DNA of 64,000 nt, taken from Craspedostauros australis. Lineage: Eukaryota; Bacillariophyta; Bacillariophyceae; Mastogloiales; Achnanthaceae. The position numbers and the translations under genes are program-made. The DNA lies in NCBI GenBank assembly GCA_026770025.1, contig JAMXDE010000034.1:496001-560000 (forward strand), given 5' to 3'. A model generated the notes under the pieces. The model saw only the letters and a list, made by a program, of their open reading frames with translations. It did no database searches and was not told the DNA's origin. The stretch's first letter is position 1. The number at the start of each line of letters is the position of its first letter. Shown piece by piece: positions 1-10,119 of this stretch.

Positions 1-1701
1 CGAACATCAAATCCTCCAGGAGAGGCGCAACGAACGGAAACTCACCAACTCGAGAAGAGCACAGCAGCGTACATCAGGAATGTGCCGTAGTCGCCAGCTG
101 ACTTTATTTCGCAGAACAAGAACCTTATCCACCTGCACCTATCTTGTCACAGAGTCTCGTGACCCTTGTATGAAATGAGAGACCACACGTGGAACGCGCG
201 AGATCATGGTGCGACGAACCCGGCAGTGATCTCAGTTCCCGCGCTCACGAAGTACTAGCAGCATTGGCAAAAGCAAAAGTAACATCCCACTATACCTGGT
301 GGAATATGCTGATAGCTCTGCACCTCCATCCCACCCTAATGTCGTATGGTACAGCGCAGTGCGCGTACGTACCATCGCATTCTGATGCAGTTTTGCTCTT
401 CCACACCATTTGTTCCAAGTCCACCGCGAGAAACTGCGTCCAATCAATTGGGGCCAAAAACAGCCGAAATGTATGCCAGTTCGCACGACTGTAGACACGT
501 CTGAGTTCAGCTTCGAGCGCCTTGCTGTGAGTCCGTCTGAGAGAGGAAAAAAGAACATTTTCGCCGCTCGCCGACGTCCAACTTGGAGACAATGACGAGT
601 CGCATCCATGTCCGATCGAAAGCTAAAAACCTAAAGCACGGGCTACTGTGGGGAATTTCTCAACTCAAGCCCTCATAACTTATAAAATATAAAGTGTAGC
701 AATTCTAGGAAAGTCAATCCGTCACTTTCTCATAGAGAGGAACATCATATTAAATTTATAGGGAAATCTGAGAGGACTTCCCGAGAAAGGTGTACTATTT
801 TCGCTCAGGCGGGTCGTAAACGCGCACTCACCGCTTCTCCCCAAACTCTACAACTAGCGCTATCGTGGAGGAGGTGTGGAATGGTCTCATCGGAACGCCT
901 GAAAAAGAGACTAAACAATTCAAAATGGGAACAACCTTGCTGAAACAAAGAACAGCAACGCGTTAACTTGGATCGATGTAGTCGTAGCCAAAAGGCTGAA
1001 ACCCGAAAGAGATCGAAAAATGCGCACATCCATCGGTCCATAAAACTTAAAATACGGCCAACCTCAGATCTGGAATGGATTGGTATATGTTTTAGATCTA
1101 CGAGGATTGGGAATATGTACTTAGTTTTGAAATCGCAGGAAAAAAGTTGCGAGGTCTATTTCAAAGTCTTGATCGACTCACTCGGGGGGCTCTTATATCC
1201 TGTTTGTGACCAACTTTGTACGTGGATGGATTTGCCGAGTGTTGTGCCTTGTGTGTCTTGCCAGTTGGTCTGCGTCGTTGCGCGGAGAGCTGTTCGCTCG
1301 TGTTTTGCGCCTTGTGTCGACAACGCCAAAAGAGATAGAAAAAGCAGAAGAGAAGAGAGACGAAGAGACGAAGAAAAAGAGGACATCACGTTGCAGAGAG
1401 AAACGCAGGAGAGACAACAGATCGTTGCTTCCCCATCACGTACGTAGGGAATCACCCCGCAGCAACGCCTTCCTCTGCTTCGACAGTTCACAATTGAAAG
1501 AGTCCAAGCAAGCAACTCTTATTTTACATCATAGAATAGCTCTATTGCAGCAAGCCTCGTTATAAGGAACGCAATCAACAAGCAAGCAACAGGACACAAG
1601 GTGCCGTCGGTCATTGCCGCTTTCGCCACTGCAGCTACTTTAGCCACAGATAGTCCCTCCGAGCAGGACCATACTCGCACAACGACATAGAGTAGACCAA
1701 G
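1..1701. other. Gene-poor left edge and 5' region of C1
   Basis: No convincing gene is visible. The short open frames on both strands have no recognisable domain. An AT-rich tract lies at about 660-770. A purine-rich stretch of GAAGAGA/GAGACGAAGA type lies at about 1335-1420, some 300 bases before the C1 start codon, and probably belongs to its promoter or leader. Confidence 0.5.
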
Positions 1702-4650
1702 ATGAAGCGCCAACTGTTGGACCGCATGCGGCGGCGTCTGCCTGGCAGCGGCGAAGAGAAGTACGAGAAGCACCCGATCTCCGGGGATTACCATGGCATC
1801 GACCATGATGCCTTGAAGTTCGGCAGCAACATGACCAGCAGCGACAACAGCCACAGCAACCGGAGCAGCTGCACGATCAGCACCATGGTCTCCACCGAGC
1901 CACCATCGCTGCAGTCCTCTCCGCCACCGCCCAACTGCGTGTCTCCAAGCCACCTCAACGATGACTACGATCTGGACTGCGGCTCCACCCCAATCGGGCG
2001 CAGCAACAACCACGCGACCGTCTCCATCGCTGCCTCGGTCTCCACGGCCGCGTCCGCATCCGGTTCCATCTCCAGTACTAGTGGCAGTGCTAATGGTAGT
2101 ACCAGTGGTAGCGGGAGCAAAGGCGGAAGCATTACCAGCGCCGCTGGTACCACTGGCGCAACTAATCACAGAAAGCGCGTCTATATGATCGGTGCCATGG
2201 CCAACCACCCGACTCCCATCCTGTCCCAGACGTCCGCCTCGTTGATGTCCGACCACGATGATGTCTTCGTGCGACAGCCGAAGCGTTTGCAGACGTCGCC
2301 GCCGCACGAGCTTCAGCACATGCATGCGCTGGAAGGCCTCGATCCGCAGCTCCGAGCTCAACTGCATGCCCAGCTCCAAGCGCAGCTGCAGTCGCAGTCA
2401 ATGCTGGATGCCTCTCTGCGCACGGGCACCGCGTCGCACGGCGCGCTGAACCAGTACAGCGCCAACATCAACAGCCTGCATCCGCCAGCGACGGTCCAGA
2501 GCCTCAACCCCTCGACGGCGTACCCTGCCACCTTCACGGACAGCCGTAGCGCCGTTGGAGTGTCGGGCGACTTCAACATCGCCAGCAACACAATTGCCAG
2601 CAACGCCATGAGCATGCCTGCGAACGGCGGTTTCTTCGGTGGATGTGGAGGGGACTTCGGTTCCGATCCAGGGGCAGCAGGTCCTCCCCCCACCCTCTTC
2701 GCAGCCTGCTGCAGCCCTTTCTCCGTCCTGCAGCAAACCTCCAACGAGGATGATCATCAGCACGCAGCCTCCTCTTTCACAACTGCAAACGCACGCGCGA
2801 TGCAGATCCCGTCCAACCCTCAGCACGCAGATCAACAGCAGACACATCAGCAACGAAAGAAGAAGCAAGCGAGCGGACCAATCGCAATGGCGGCGACCAT
2901 GTGGATGCAGCACAAGCAGCAAAAGGAGCTGAGGCAGACCAAGGAACTTCGCACCGTGGAAGACTCCTACCTGGCCAACGAACTAGAGCGTCTGTCCCTG
3001 GCGGAGCAGCAGGCCGTGGCCAAGGACCTGCAGCCCGACGCAGTCTCTTCGGCAGATAACGCCCCATCCTCCGCAAACCCGAATCTCTTCGTGATCCAGT
3101 CATCTCAGCGGCAAGGACCATCACCGCACACGCACCGTGGCGCCAGCCCCGTCAGCGTCGACGGCTCGGCCGCAAGCCCAACCACGGCGGACCCGGTCAT
3201 GGATCCGCCGGAGGAGTCGCCGGAGAACTTGCAGCGGCTGCTGGACGAGATGGACCACGAGATGTCCAAGCTGCGCAAGCACAAGGAATGGTACGAGAAG
3301 GCGGCCTTCCTATCTCCCTGGTACGTGCGGGACGTCAAGTTTCGCCTCGCCTTCCTTCGCGCCGATCGCTACGACGCAAAGCGGGCAGCGTTCCGCCTCG
3401 CGACGCACTTTCAGATCAAGGCCAAGATCTTCGGCGATGACCTAGAAGCAGGTTCTGACGCAGCACCACAACCAGCCTCCAACAACAAATCACAGGCCTC
3501 CTCCGCAACGTCGCTGGAACTCCTGGCGAAGCCCATCACGTGGGATGATCTCGACGAAGAGACGCAACGATGCTACTTGACCGGCCAGGCCATGTACTTG
3601 CCAAACGTCCGTGACCGTGGCGGGCGGGGCATCTTCATCTGCTGCGCACGCCTTTGGGATTCCTCCAAATTCTCCACAGGCGCTGTTCTGCGTGCCTACT
3701 GGTACACCGTCATGGGAACCTGCATGGACGACGAGGAATCGCAGAAGCGTGGTTTGATCGCTCTTTACATGGCGCACAATGGCACGCTCGGCCAGACCGT
3801 CCAATGCGCGCAGATCCTCGCCAAAGGCCAGTTCGACAAGTGCCTACCGATCCGATGTGCGGGCCTGTACATGTGCCTTGACAACTCCAGCGGGGGGATG
3901 ATTGGCGGCGAGTCGTCCGCGACGCCTTCCATCACATCCTTCTTCGGCAACTACTTCCAGAAATCTATCTGCCAGGCCATGCGCGTCAGGGTCCGCACCA
4001 TCTTCGGATCGTTCCTCGAATGCTACTACCAACTTTCCATCATGGGCATCCCGACGGACAAGCTCCCCTACACGTGCTTCGGCGAGCTCGATCCATCCAA
4101 GCAATCCGTCGCCGTCGCGGCTCATCGTGCGGTCGAGAACAAGTTCGTCGAGAGCGACCGGCAGAACATTGAGAGGGAACGCGAGCACCTTCTGCTGGAG
4201 GCTGCGGAAGATGCAGATGACAATGGAGACGACGATGACGGCAACACCAACGGTACGAAAAAGACATCGAAGCAAACCAAGAAGAAAAAGAAGGCGAATG
4301 GCTCCGCCCAAGACCAGGGCACGGACTTTACCAGGAACCATCAGCTCATCGTCCATCCCAACCGTCACGACGTGTTGCTGGGACGCGGGCGTCCTTATCA
4401 GAACTACATCGGCAACGTCCGCCTCTTCGAACACATCGAAGCCTGCAAGGATGCCCACGGCGCGCTCGAAAAGCAACGCCGCGAGAAGACGGACCTGTCG
4501 CGCCGCATCGTGCGACTCATCCAATCCAACGGAGGGCGGTTCCTCAGGCGTGCCGGACCTGGTTGGATGGAGGTGGATGATGATCAGGCACGCATCAAGG
4601 TCGCAATGGGGTTCCGCAATCTTGCCCGGAACAAGAGAAAGCAAAAGTAG
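1702..4650 (+). CDS. C1: CRAL-TRIO (Sec14-like) protein with C-terminal DUF6824-like domain
   Basis: Intronless, 982 residues, starting at an ATG (context CAAGATGAAG) and opening with MKR like C3 and C5. Residues 1-420 are low complexity, rich in Ser, Thr, Gln and Ala. A family helix block (LANELERLSLAEQ) lies near 423-436. The CRAL-TRIO N-terminal helices (AFLSPWYVRDVKFRLAFLRADRYD) start near 534. The lipid-binding core runs from about 613 (WDDLDEETQ) to about 800. A linker near 830-875 has an acidic run followed by lysine clusters (KKTSKQTKKKKK) that could be a nuclear localisation signal. The DUF6824-like domain fills 888-982 (DVLLGRGRPYQNYIGN; GGRFLRR; KVAMGFRNLARN). CRAL-TRIO folds bind small lipids; the role of DUF6824 is not known to me. 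This is the longest of the six paralogs, and its VYxDIHGV segment is degenerate (AVAKDLQPD). Confidence 0.92.
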   Translation: MKRQLLDRMRRRLPGSGEEKYEKHPISGDYHGIDHDALKFGSNMTSSDNSHSNRSSCTISTMVSTEPPSLQSSPPPPNCVSPSHLNDDYDLDCGSTPIGRSNNHATVSIAASVSTAASASGSISSTSGSANGSTSGSGSKGGSITSAAGTTGATNHRKRVYMIGAMANHPTPILSQTSASLMSDHDDVFVRQPKRLQTSPPHELQHMHALEGLDPQLRAQLHAQLQAQLQSQSMLDASLRTGTASHGALNQYSANINSLHPPATVQSLNPSTAYPATFTDSRSAVGVSGDFNIASNTIASNAMSMPANGGFFGGCGGDFGSDPGAAGPPPTLFAACCSPFSVLQQTSNEDDHQHAASSFTTANARAMQIPSNPQHADQQQTHQQRKKKQASGPIAMAATMWMQHKQQKELRQTKELRTVEDSYLANELERLSLAEQQAVAKDLQPDAVSSADNAPSSANPNLFVIQSSQRQGPSPHTHRGASPVSVDGSAASPTTADPVMDPPEESPENLQRLLDEMDHEMSKLRKHKEWYEKAAFLSPWYVRDVKFRLAFLRADRYDAKRAAFRLATHFQIKAKIFGDDLEAGSDAAPQPASNNKSQASSATSLELLAKPITWDDLDEETQRCYLTGQAMYLPNVRDRGGRGIFICCARLWDSSKFSTGAVLRAYWYTVMGTCMDDEESQKRGLIALYMAHNGTLGQTVQCAQILAKGQFDKCLPIRCAGLYMCLDNSSGGMIGGESSATPSITSFFGNYFQKSICQAMRVRVRTIFGSFLECYYQLSIMGIPTDKLPYTCFGELDPSKQSVAVAAHRAVENKFVESDRQNIEREREHLLLEAAEDADDNGDDDDGNTNGTKKTSKQTKKKKKANGSAQDQGTDFTRNHQLIVHPNRHDVLLGRGRPYQNYIGNVRLFEHIEACKDAHGALEKQRREKTDLSRRIVRLIQSNGGRFLRRAGPGWMEVDDDQARIKVAMGFRNLARNKRKQK

Positions 4651-5265
4651 AGCAATTTCTTTGAATTCACACCGCGTCGCAACGACAGCACAAGAGTTGA
4701 CCACAACGCAAGGTGCAGCACATGACTGCAATTGGCCAATAGGCCAAACCATCTGGTCGAACACGAACTACAGGGAGGAACGTTCGCTTACCAGGGAAGT
4801 TTAATGATACATTTGACAGCAACGACAATTGCGGAAGCAGCCGTTTTTCTCCACTTCTGTCATTTCTTCCAAGGAAACCATCTGCGCCGAAATGCCGAAA
4901 CATCCAAAAGGCGATATCGCACATGCATGCTATGACATATGTGCCCACTGTTGTGACGCAAACAAGTCCACACTCTACTCTGTCATCCTCAGAGTCGGAA
5001 GCTCCTCTCCACGGTACCGCCTTGAACAGGGAATGAAAATGACCAAGCGGAATGTTTCTGATGCTGTTCATTGCAACCTCCGGGTGCCCAATTCAATATG
5101 CTCATCGGAGAAAGCGTGTGCAGTGGGGAGTAATAGTTTCTTACTGTAGGTCGTGCTCGTGGACGTACTCGGATTAATTTTATATTATACTACACTTGTA
5201 CTGCGCTATGCGGCTTGTAATCCCATCTCCTGAGCCCATACCCCGCATGGGTACACCTGCATGGT
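4651..5265. other. Spacer between convergent genes
   Basis: This is 3' flanking sequence shared by C1 and the AAA/TPR gene. The frames here are short and lack domains. An AT-rich patch (TTAATTTTATATTATAC) lies at about 5174-5190, which would suit 3' end formation. Confidence 0.5.
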
Positions 5266-8200
5266 TCAACCACGCGCAGGAGGATGCAGCAAGTTGGCAA
5301 AACTGCTCTTCCTCAATTGCTCAACCTTCGCATCTGCCTCCCACAGAGTGTACAGGCGGATGCATTCATCGTATCTCAGCCTCAATTCTTCCGCATCATC
5401 TCCGCGCTTGCTATGACACGCCAAGAGTCGTTCATTGGCAAGGGCCTGGAAATGGATCCACCCTGCTTGCTTTGCCACGCCAATCGCTTCGCGGTACAGC
5501 CTGGTGGCCTTGTCGAAGTGCCCCTTGATCGCTTCATTCTCTGCCTCCAAGAACCGGATTGCATACCTGCAGTTCGGAGAGCCGTTGCTTTCCCAGGTTT
5601 GCAGTTGCTTGAGACACTTTTGCGCAGTTCGGGCATACTGTTTCATCTGCCGCCGTTGGGATTGCGGCTGCTGATGCCGACGGCGTTGAAGTCTCGAGGA
5701 CCGCCTCCGTTTGCTCTTGGGCTCTGCGGCCCCACCGTAGACTATGTAGCAGCACAGACCTCCCAAAAAGCACGCGCTCGGCAACTGTGCGCTGCCAGGG
5801 AAAATCTTGAGGCGGATGGCTGTCGTCTTGACGGCGATGTTCGCGCCGATCTCATGATCGTCGAAGAATGTGGCGGCGAACAGCTGGTGGAAGGATAGCA
5901 TCAAGAAGGCTGGGTCGGTCTCATTTGGCGCATCGTTTTCGGTTTCCGTGAAGGCTTCGCCATTGAGCTTGACAGTTTGCTTTGAAACTCCACGGAGGTT
6001 CATCACTAGCTGCCACATCATGCGTGCGTAGGTGTGCTGCTGACTTTGATCAAAATCCTTCATCAGCTTGCAAGCTTCCGAAATATCTTCATCAAGCTTG
6101 GTCAGCGGCGCTCCGCTCATGAATGAAGATCGCATGTACGACAGCAGGTTCCACATTGCAGAATCGACGTCGCCGATCCGCATGCCGATCTCGTGGCCTT
6201 CCAGATGGGCCCGCCGCACGGCCGCAGGAGAAGCCGTCCAGTGCAGCACCACGTCGTACAACATGAACATCGATTGGCTTCCGAAGATTGGATTCTGAAA
6301 TCGGTCCAGAATCTTCAACGCCGCTTCTCCGTACTTGCGGGAAAGATGGAAGTTGCCCACCAAGTATCCAGCCATGAGCCCCTGCAAGGCAAATGCCGGC
6401 GCTGAATGCTCTGTGATGCCATGATCAAGGGTTCGACGGATATGCTTCGTCAAGATCAGCGGCAGAAGGTTTGGCTTGGAGAAGTTGGCTGCGATGGACA
6501 GCAGATGCAACAGCTCAGAAATCATGACTTCTCGATGCACAGGAGCGTTGTTGGAGCCTCTTGAGTTGGGATCGTCGTTGGCGTTGCTGGTGCGTGGACC
6601 ATCACACACCTTCAGATGATCGATCATGTCGCCATTCCACTTTTGGGCCATCTTGTTCAGTTCTGCAACACCGCGCATGGTGGCAACCTTGATCTGAATT
6701 TGTCCTTTGGGGAGATTGAAACCCAGCCGGGCGAGCGCCCTTCGGCACAGCTCGACGGGATCCTGCGAAGCAGCTGCGCCCCCGAGCGATAGCGATTTGC
6801 GACGAGCGCTGTTCCTCCGTCTGGTTCGCTTCATTGATTTCTTTGCTCGTTGCGAATGGACCTGCAACCGATTGGCGTGAGAGATGGCGATATGGATCTG
6901 AATCAAGCAGGCTCTTCTCTTGTGTTCCGCAGGACAAGGCAAGCCCATCACCTGTGAACAGTACCGACGGGCAAGCTCAAAGTCAGCCACATTGTAGGCA
7001 CATTCAGCAGCCATGGAATTGAGGTTGATGATCATCTGCGATTCGGGCTGCTGGTGCGTTTGATCACCGGTAGGCAGCAGCTGGATCGCAGTTTCGAAGT
7101 AGTGCAACGCCAGCCCAAATGCGGAGTACCTTTGAGCACGTAACCCAGCCTCGTAGTTGACCTGCATCGCCCTTGTGCGGCGTCCATCGTCGGTGTTCAC
7201 ATGATCATGGTCGCCATCATCTTGTTGCTGTTGCCGCCGCCGCTGCTGCTGCTGCGATTCCAGTGCAGAGCGCGCATTTAGTGCATTGGCAACGAAATCG
7301 ATCTGCTTGGACAGTTCTGCCGGTGATAGGTGTTCCACAAGAGCTTCGCCCACATGGTAGAGCAACTCGCCTACCTTGCCGGGTGCAACGCAACACAGTG
7401 CTGCTTCCCGTATCGTCTCATGCATGAAGCAGTGCTCGGTCTCAATGGACGGATCTTGCTCGTTTGCGGTGGTAGCGACGGCGTCGTCGTCGTTGTCGTC
7501 TGCTGATGGTTGGATTCGCAATCGCTGTTGAGCTTTAGATTCAACGCCATCATAGTCTGGTGAATCTTCACAATGGAAGATCAGTCCAGCATGGCAGCAC
7601 TTCTCCAAGATCTCGTGGAGATCATCTTTCATGAGATTCCCGTCCCTGGGTGAGACGGATGGATCGAAGATGGAAGCGAGCTGCGGGCGGGACGATACAT
7701 GCTGGATGGCATAAAGTAGATCTCTGGTTCGGAATCGGAAACCCAAGCACGCCGCAACTGCCAGCGCCAATGGACTTGCTTCGATTGCCGCCATCTTTTG
7801 ATGGAGGATATCCAACAGATCGATCGAGGACGTCTCATTTGGCTCTGCTGGTGTTGGAGCTGCTGTTTGAAATGACGAGGTTTGCGGTGGGGCATTCGGT
7901 ATCGTCCACTTCCAAGCCATCTCGTTCATGTCGTAATACAACGACCGATCCTCCACCAACGACCCAATGTACTGCTGCGAGGTATACACGTTTCCACCGG
8001 TGCGATCCAACATCATGGTGGCGAAGTCGAAGGATCGCTCAATTGGAAACAGCAGCGCAATTGTGTACGCATGGATATGCGGCAATGCGAAGGGATGAAC
8101 CTTCATTTTATGGATTTTGAGGGAACGCTCCCGTTTGACCGCATCTACCGCCAGCAGCATTTGATGCAAGGGGGTTGGGTCATTCCCATCGCCGTTGTTG

Positions 8201-10119
8201 TTACTCTCGTGTGCCGAAAGGCCTTGAGATGCATTTGTTGTCAGCGGTGAAATCGAAGCCGATGATGTTCTGCGCGATGTGACCGCCGCTGAATGGTTGG
8301 TGTCATCGGCGCCAACGACATCCGCCACACCACCTCCGATCCGCTCCAAACCCTTGTGGCAACCGATGACCAGCAGCGCTGGGATGTTGGTATCAACGAG
8401 CCACGATTGCAGCAGATCCAAGGAAATGCCGTCGGCATACTCCATGTTATCCACAACGATAATGATAGGACTGATATCGCAAAGGATTTGCAAGAACCGT
8501 TGCAGTGCATACCTCAATCGATTGAAATTACGCATGTGCCCATTCGGGATATGCGTCTCAGCAGTGGCGACGACTCTGTGTGTCTCCGCCTTCGCCTTCA
8601 CCTTCTCATTCGTCGTGCCTTGGGTTTGTGTCGTTGCACTTTCGGGAGGTGATGTTGGAGTTATCCCTGTGTTGGATGATGATTCGTTGCTTTGATTCGT
8701 GACGATCGGATTAAAGATGGTTTGGCACGAAGGCATGAAATCCACCAACGCCCTTTGCTGACAAGAGCTGAGTTCTGCGGTGAGTCGTTGCTGCAAAGTT
8801 TGGTAGTTCCGAGGGTCGTTCAGGATTGTTGTTTTGGACCTGGACCTGGACTGGGACTTGGATGTGATCCTGGTTGCGCGCTCTGTTGTGTTGGTGCCGA
8901 CATCCTTGTCCTCAATACGTTTGGGATCGTCGTTGCTTCCGTCATTATCATCATCATCATCATGCTCGCTGTCGCCACCACTCTGCATTTGCGCGGCTGA
9001 ATCTGTGTTCGGGAATTGCGACACCTGCGTACAGATGTCGAACATCATTGCTCGCATCATGGATAATGGGGCGTGTGGAAAACTGGCCTCCTCACACCGC
9101 GTGTGCACGAAAATCCCGTGCCGCTCGAGGCACTGGAGTCGGGAATGCAGGGCCAACGACGTCTTTCCATTGCCAGCATCACCTTCCAACGATATGAATA
9201 TCCGTGCTGTCTGATTCTGGTGCTTTGTCGCTTTGTCCTGGTGCTGCGATGGCGTCGGTTGTTCGTTGTGATTGCTGAGCGACAGGTCCGTCTCGATGCT
9301 TCCTTCCGATGTCATCATTCCCACGAGCAACAGCTGGCGTTGCCTTGCTTCGAATCTACGAAATACGGAATCTAGAGCACCTTGAATGAGACGGATTTCC
9401 TTACGACGACCGATCAAGCCCACGTGGGAGAAGTGAGGCATCACTCTGACTTGCGCCTTTGGTGCCGCAGTCGATAGATGCTGTTCGCTGTTTGCTCCTG
9501 ACATCGAATTGAGTTGTGCAGATGCATGTGCTGGTGCATTTTGTGATTGCTGTAGATTCGCGATGGTCGTCATTGTGGGCGCATTTTGTAGTGGTGGCGA
9601 AGCGGGAGTTTCGGCATGAAGGTCTGCCGTCGCTGTCGGTTGGGTTTGCGGTTGCGACAGTGCATGTTGAGGTAGTTGGGCAACCGCAGTCTTGACCTGA
9701 TCGCCGCCGCTGTTTGTATGGCCGTGACCTGCAGCAACACTCGACCCCACCCCAGCTGATGACTGTTGATGAGCGGAATCCGTTTGAGAAGATGCCCTTG
9801 CTATCGGAGCGCTCGTGCTCAACGAAATCCCCGAGAGAGGAATGATAACTTCATCCCGTTCTCGATGGTCGTCAACTTCGTCGCTCGTATCCTGTGCCTT
9901 CGAGCCATTCTGATGGATCTGATGGATGGCAAAGGACATGGCGTCCTGGCTGATCGCCACTGGCGTGGCAGCAGCAGTAGCAGAGATCTTTGGCATGACC
10001 CCTTCCGATCCGTCTTGTGTACGAACACCGCCTCTGACTCTGTCCATCTGCGAATTGAGGATGTCGCCAGTGGCGTCCTTGAGCCTGCGGCTGCTCGTCG
10101 CTTCTGCTTCTGTGGACAT
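5266..10119 (-). CDS. Large AAA/STAND-type ATPase with C-terminal TPR-like repeats
   Basis: A single open frame of 1617 residues from an ATG. Residues 1-220 are Ser/Thr/Gln-rich and disordered. An AAA_16-like module follows: entry motif GLIGRRKEIRLI near 227, Walker A GDAGNGKTS near 313, and a hydrophobic strand IIIVVDNMEYADG near 548 as Walker B. Long low-complexity inserts (Asp-rich about 380-400, Ser/Thr-rich about 410-520) interrupt the module. From about 980 to the end the protein is helical and TPR-like. Its last 110 residues match a pattern I know from AAA regions of bacterial and diatom multidomain kinases and cyclases (ATRLYREAIGVAKQAG, then YTLWEADAKVEQL). Those relatives usually carry a kinase, GAF/histidine-kinase or nucleotide-cyclase domain; none is visible here. 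A signalling or regulatory ATPase is likely, but its partner is unknown. Confidence 0.85.
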   Translation of the reverse strand: MSTEAEATSSRRLKDATGDILNSQMDRVRGGVRTQDGSEGVMPKISATAAATPVAISQDAMSFAIHQIHQNGSKAQDTSDEVDDHRERDEVIIPLSGISLSTSAPIARASSQTDSAHQQSSAGVGSSVAAGHGHTNSGGDQVKTAVAQLPQHALSQPQTQPTATADLHAETPASPPLQNAPTMTTIANLQQSQNAPAHASAQLNSMSGANSEQHLSTAAPKAQVRVMPHFSHVGLIGRRKEIRLIQGALDSVFRRFEARQRQLLLVGMMTSEGSIETDLSLSNHNEQPTPSQHQDKATKHQNQTARIFISLEGDAGNGKTSLALHSRLQCLERHGIFVHTRCEEASFPHAPLSMMRAMMFDICTQVSQFPNTDSAAQMQSGGDSEHDDDDDNDGSNDDPKRIEDKDVGTNTTERATRITSKSQSRSRSKTTILNDPRNYQTLQQRLTAELSSCQQRALVDFMPSCQTIFNPIVTNQSNESSSNTGITPTSPPESATTQTQGTTNEKVKAKAETHRVVATAETHIPNGHMRNFNRLRYALQRFLQILCDISPIIIVVDNMEYADGISLDLLQSWLVDTNIPALLVIGCHKGLERIGGGVADVVGADDTNHSAAVTSRRTSSASISPLTTNASQGLSAHESNNNGDGNDPTPLHQMLLAVDAVKRERSLKIHKMKVHPFALPHIHAYTIALLFPIERSFDFATMMLDRTGGNVYTSQQYIGSLVEDRSLYYDMNEMAWKWTIPNAPPQTSSFQTAAPTPAEPNETSSIDLLDILHQKMAAIEASPLALAVAACLGFRFRTRDLLYAIQHVSSRPQLASIFDPSVSPRDGNLMKDDLHEILEKCCHAGLIFHCEDSPDYDGVESKAQQRLRIQPSADDNDDDAVATTANEQDPSIETEHCFMHETIREAALCCVAPGKVGELLYHVGEALVEHLSPAELSKQIDFVANALNARSALESQQQQRRRQQQQDDGDHDHVNTDDGRRTRAMQVNYEAGLRAQRYSAFGLALHYFETAIQLLPTGDQTHQQPESQMIINLNSMAAECAYNVADFELARRYCSQVMGLPCPAEHKRRACLIQIHIAISHANRLQVHSQRAKKSMKRTRRRNSARRKSLSLGGAAASQDPVELCRRALARLGFNLPKGQIQIKVATMRGVAELNKMAQKWNGDMIDHLKVCDGPRTSNANDDPNSRGSNNAPVHREVMISELLHLLSIAANFSKPNLLPLILTKHIRRTLDHGITEHSAPAFALQGLMAGYLVGNFHLSRKYGEAALKILDRFQNPIFGSQSMFMLYDVVLHWTASPAAVRRAHLEGHEIGMRIGDVDSAMWNLLSYMRSSFMSGAPLTKLDEDISEACKLMKDFDQSQQHTYARMMWQLVMNLRGVSKQTVKLNGEAFTETENDAPNETDPAFLMLSFHQLFAATFFDDHEIGANIAVKTTAIRLKIFPGSAQLPSACFLGGLCCYIVYGGAAEPKSKRRRSSRLQRRRHQQPQSQRRQMKQYARTAQKCLKQLQTWESNGSPNCRYAIRFLEAENEAIKGHFDKATRLYREAIGVAKQAGWIHFQALANERLLACHSKRGDDAEELRLRYDECIRLYTLWEADAKVEQLRKSSFANLLHPPARG

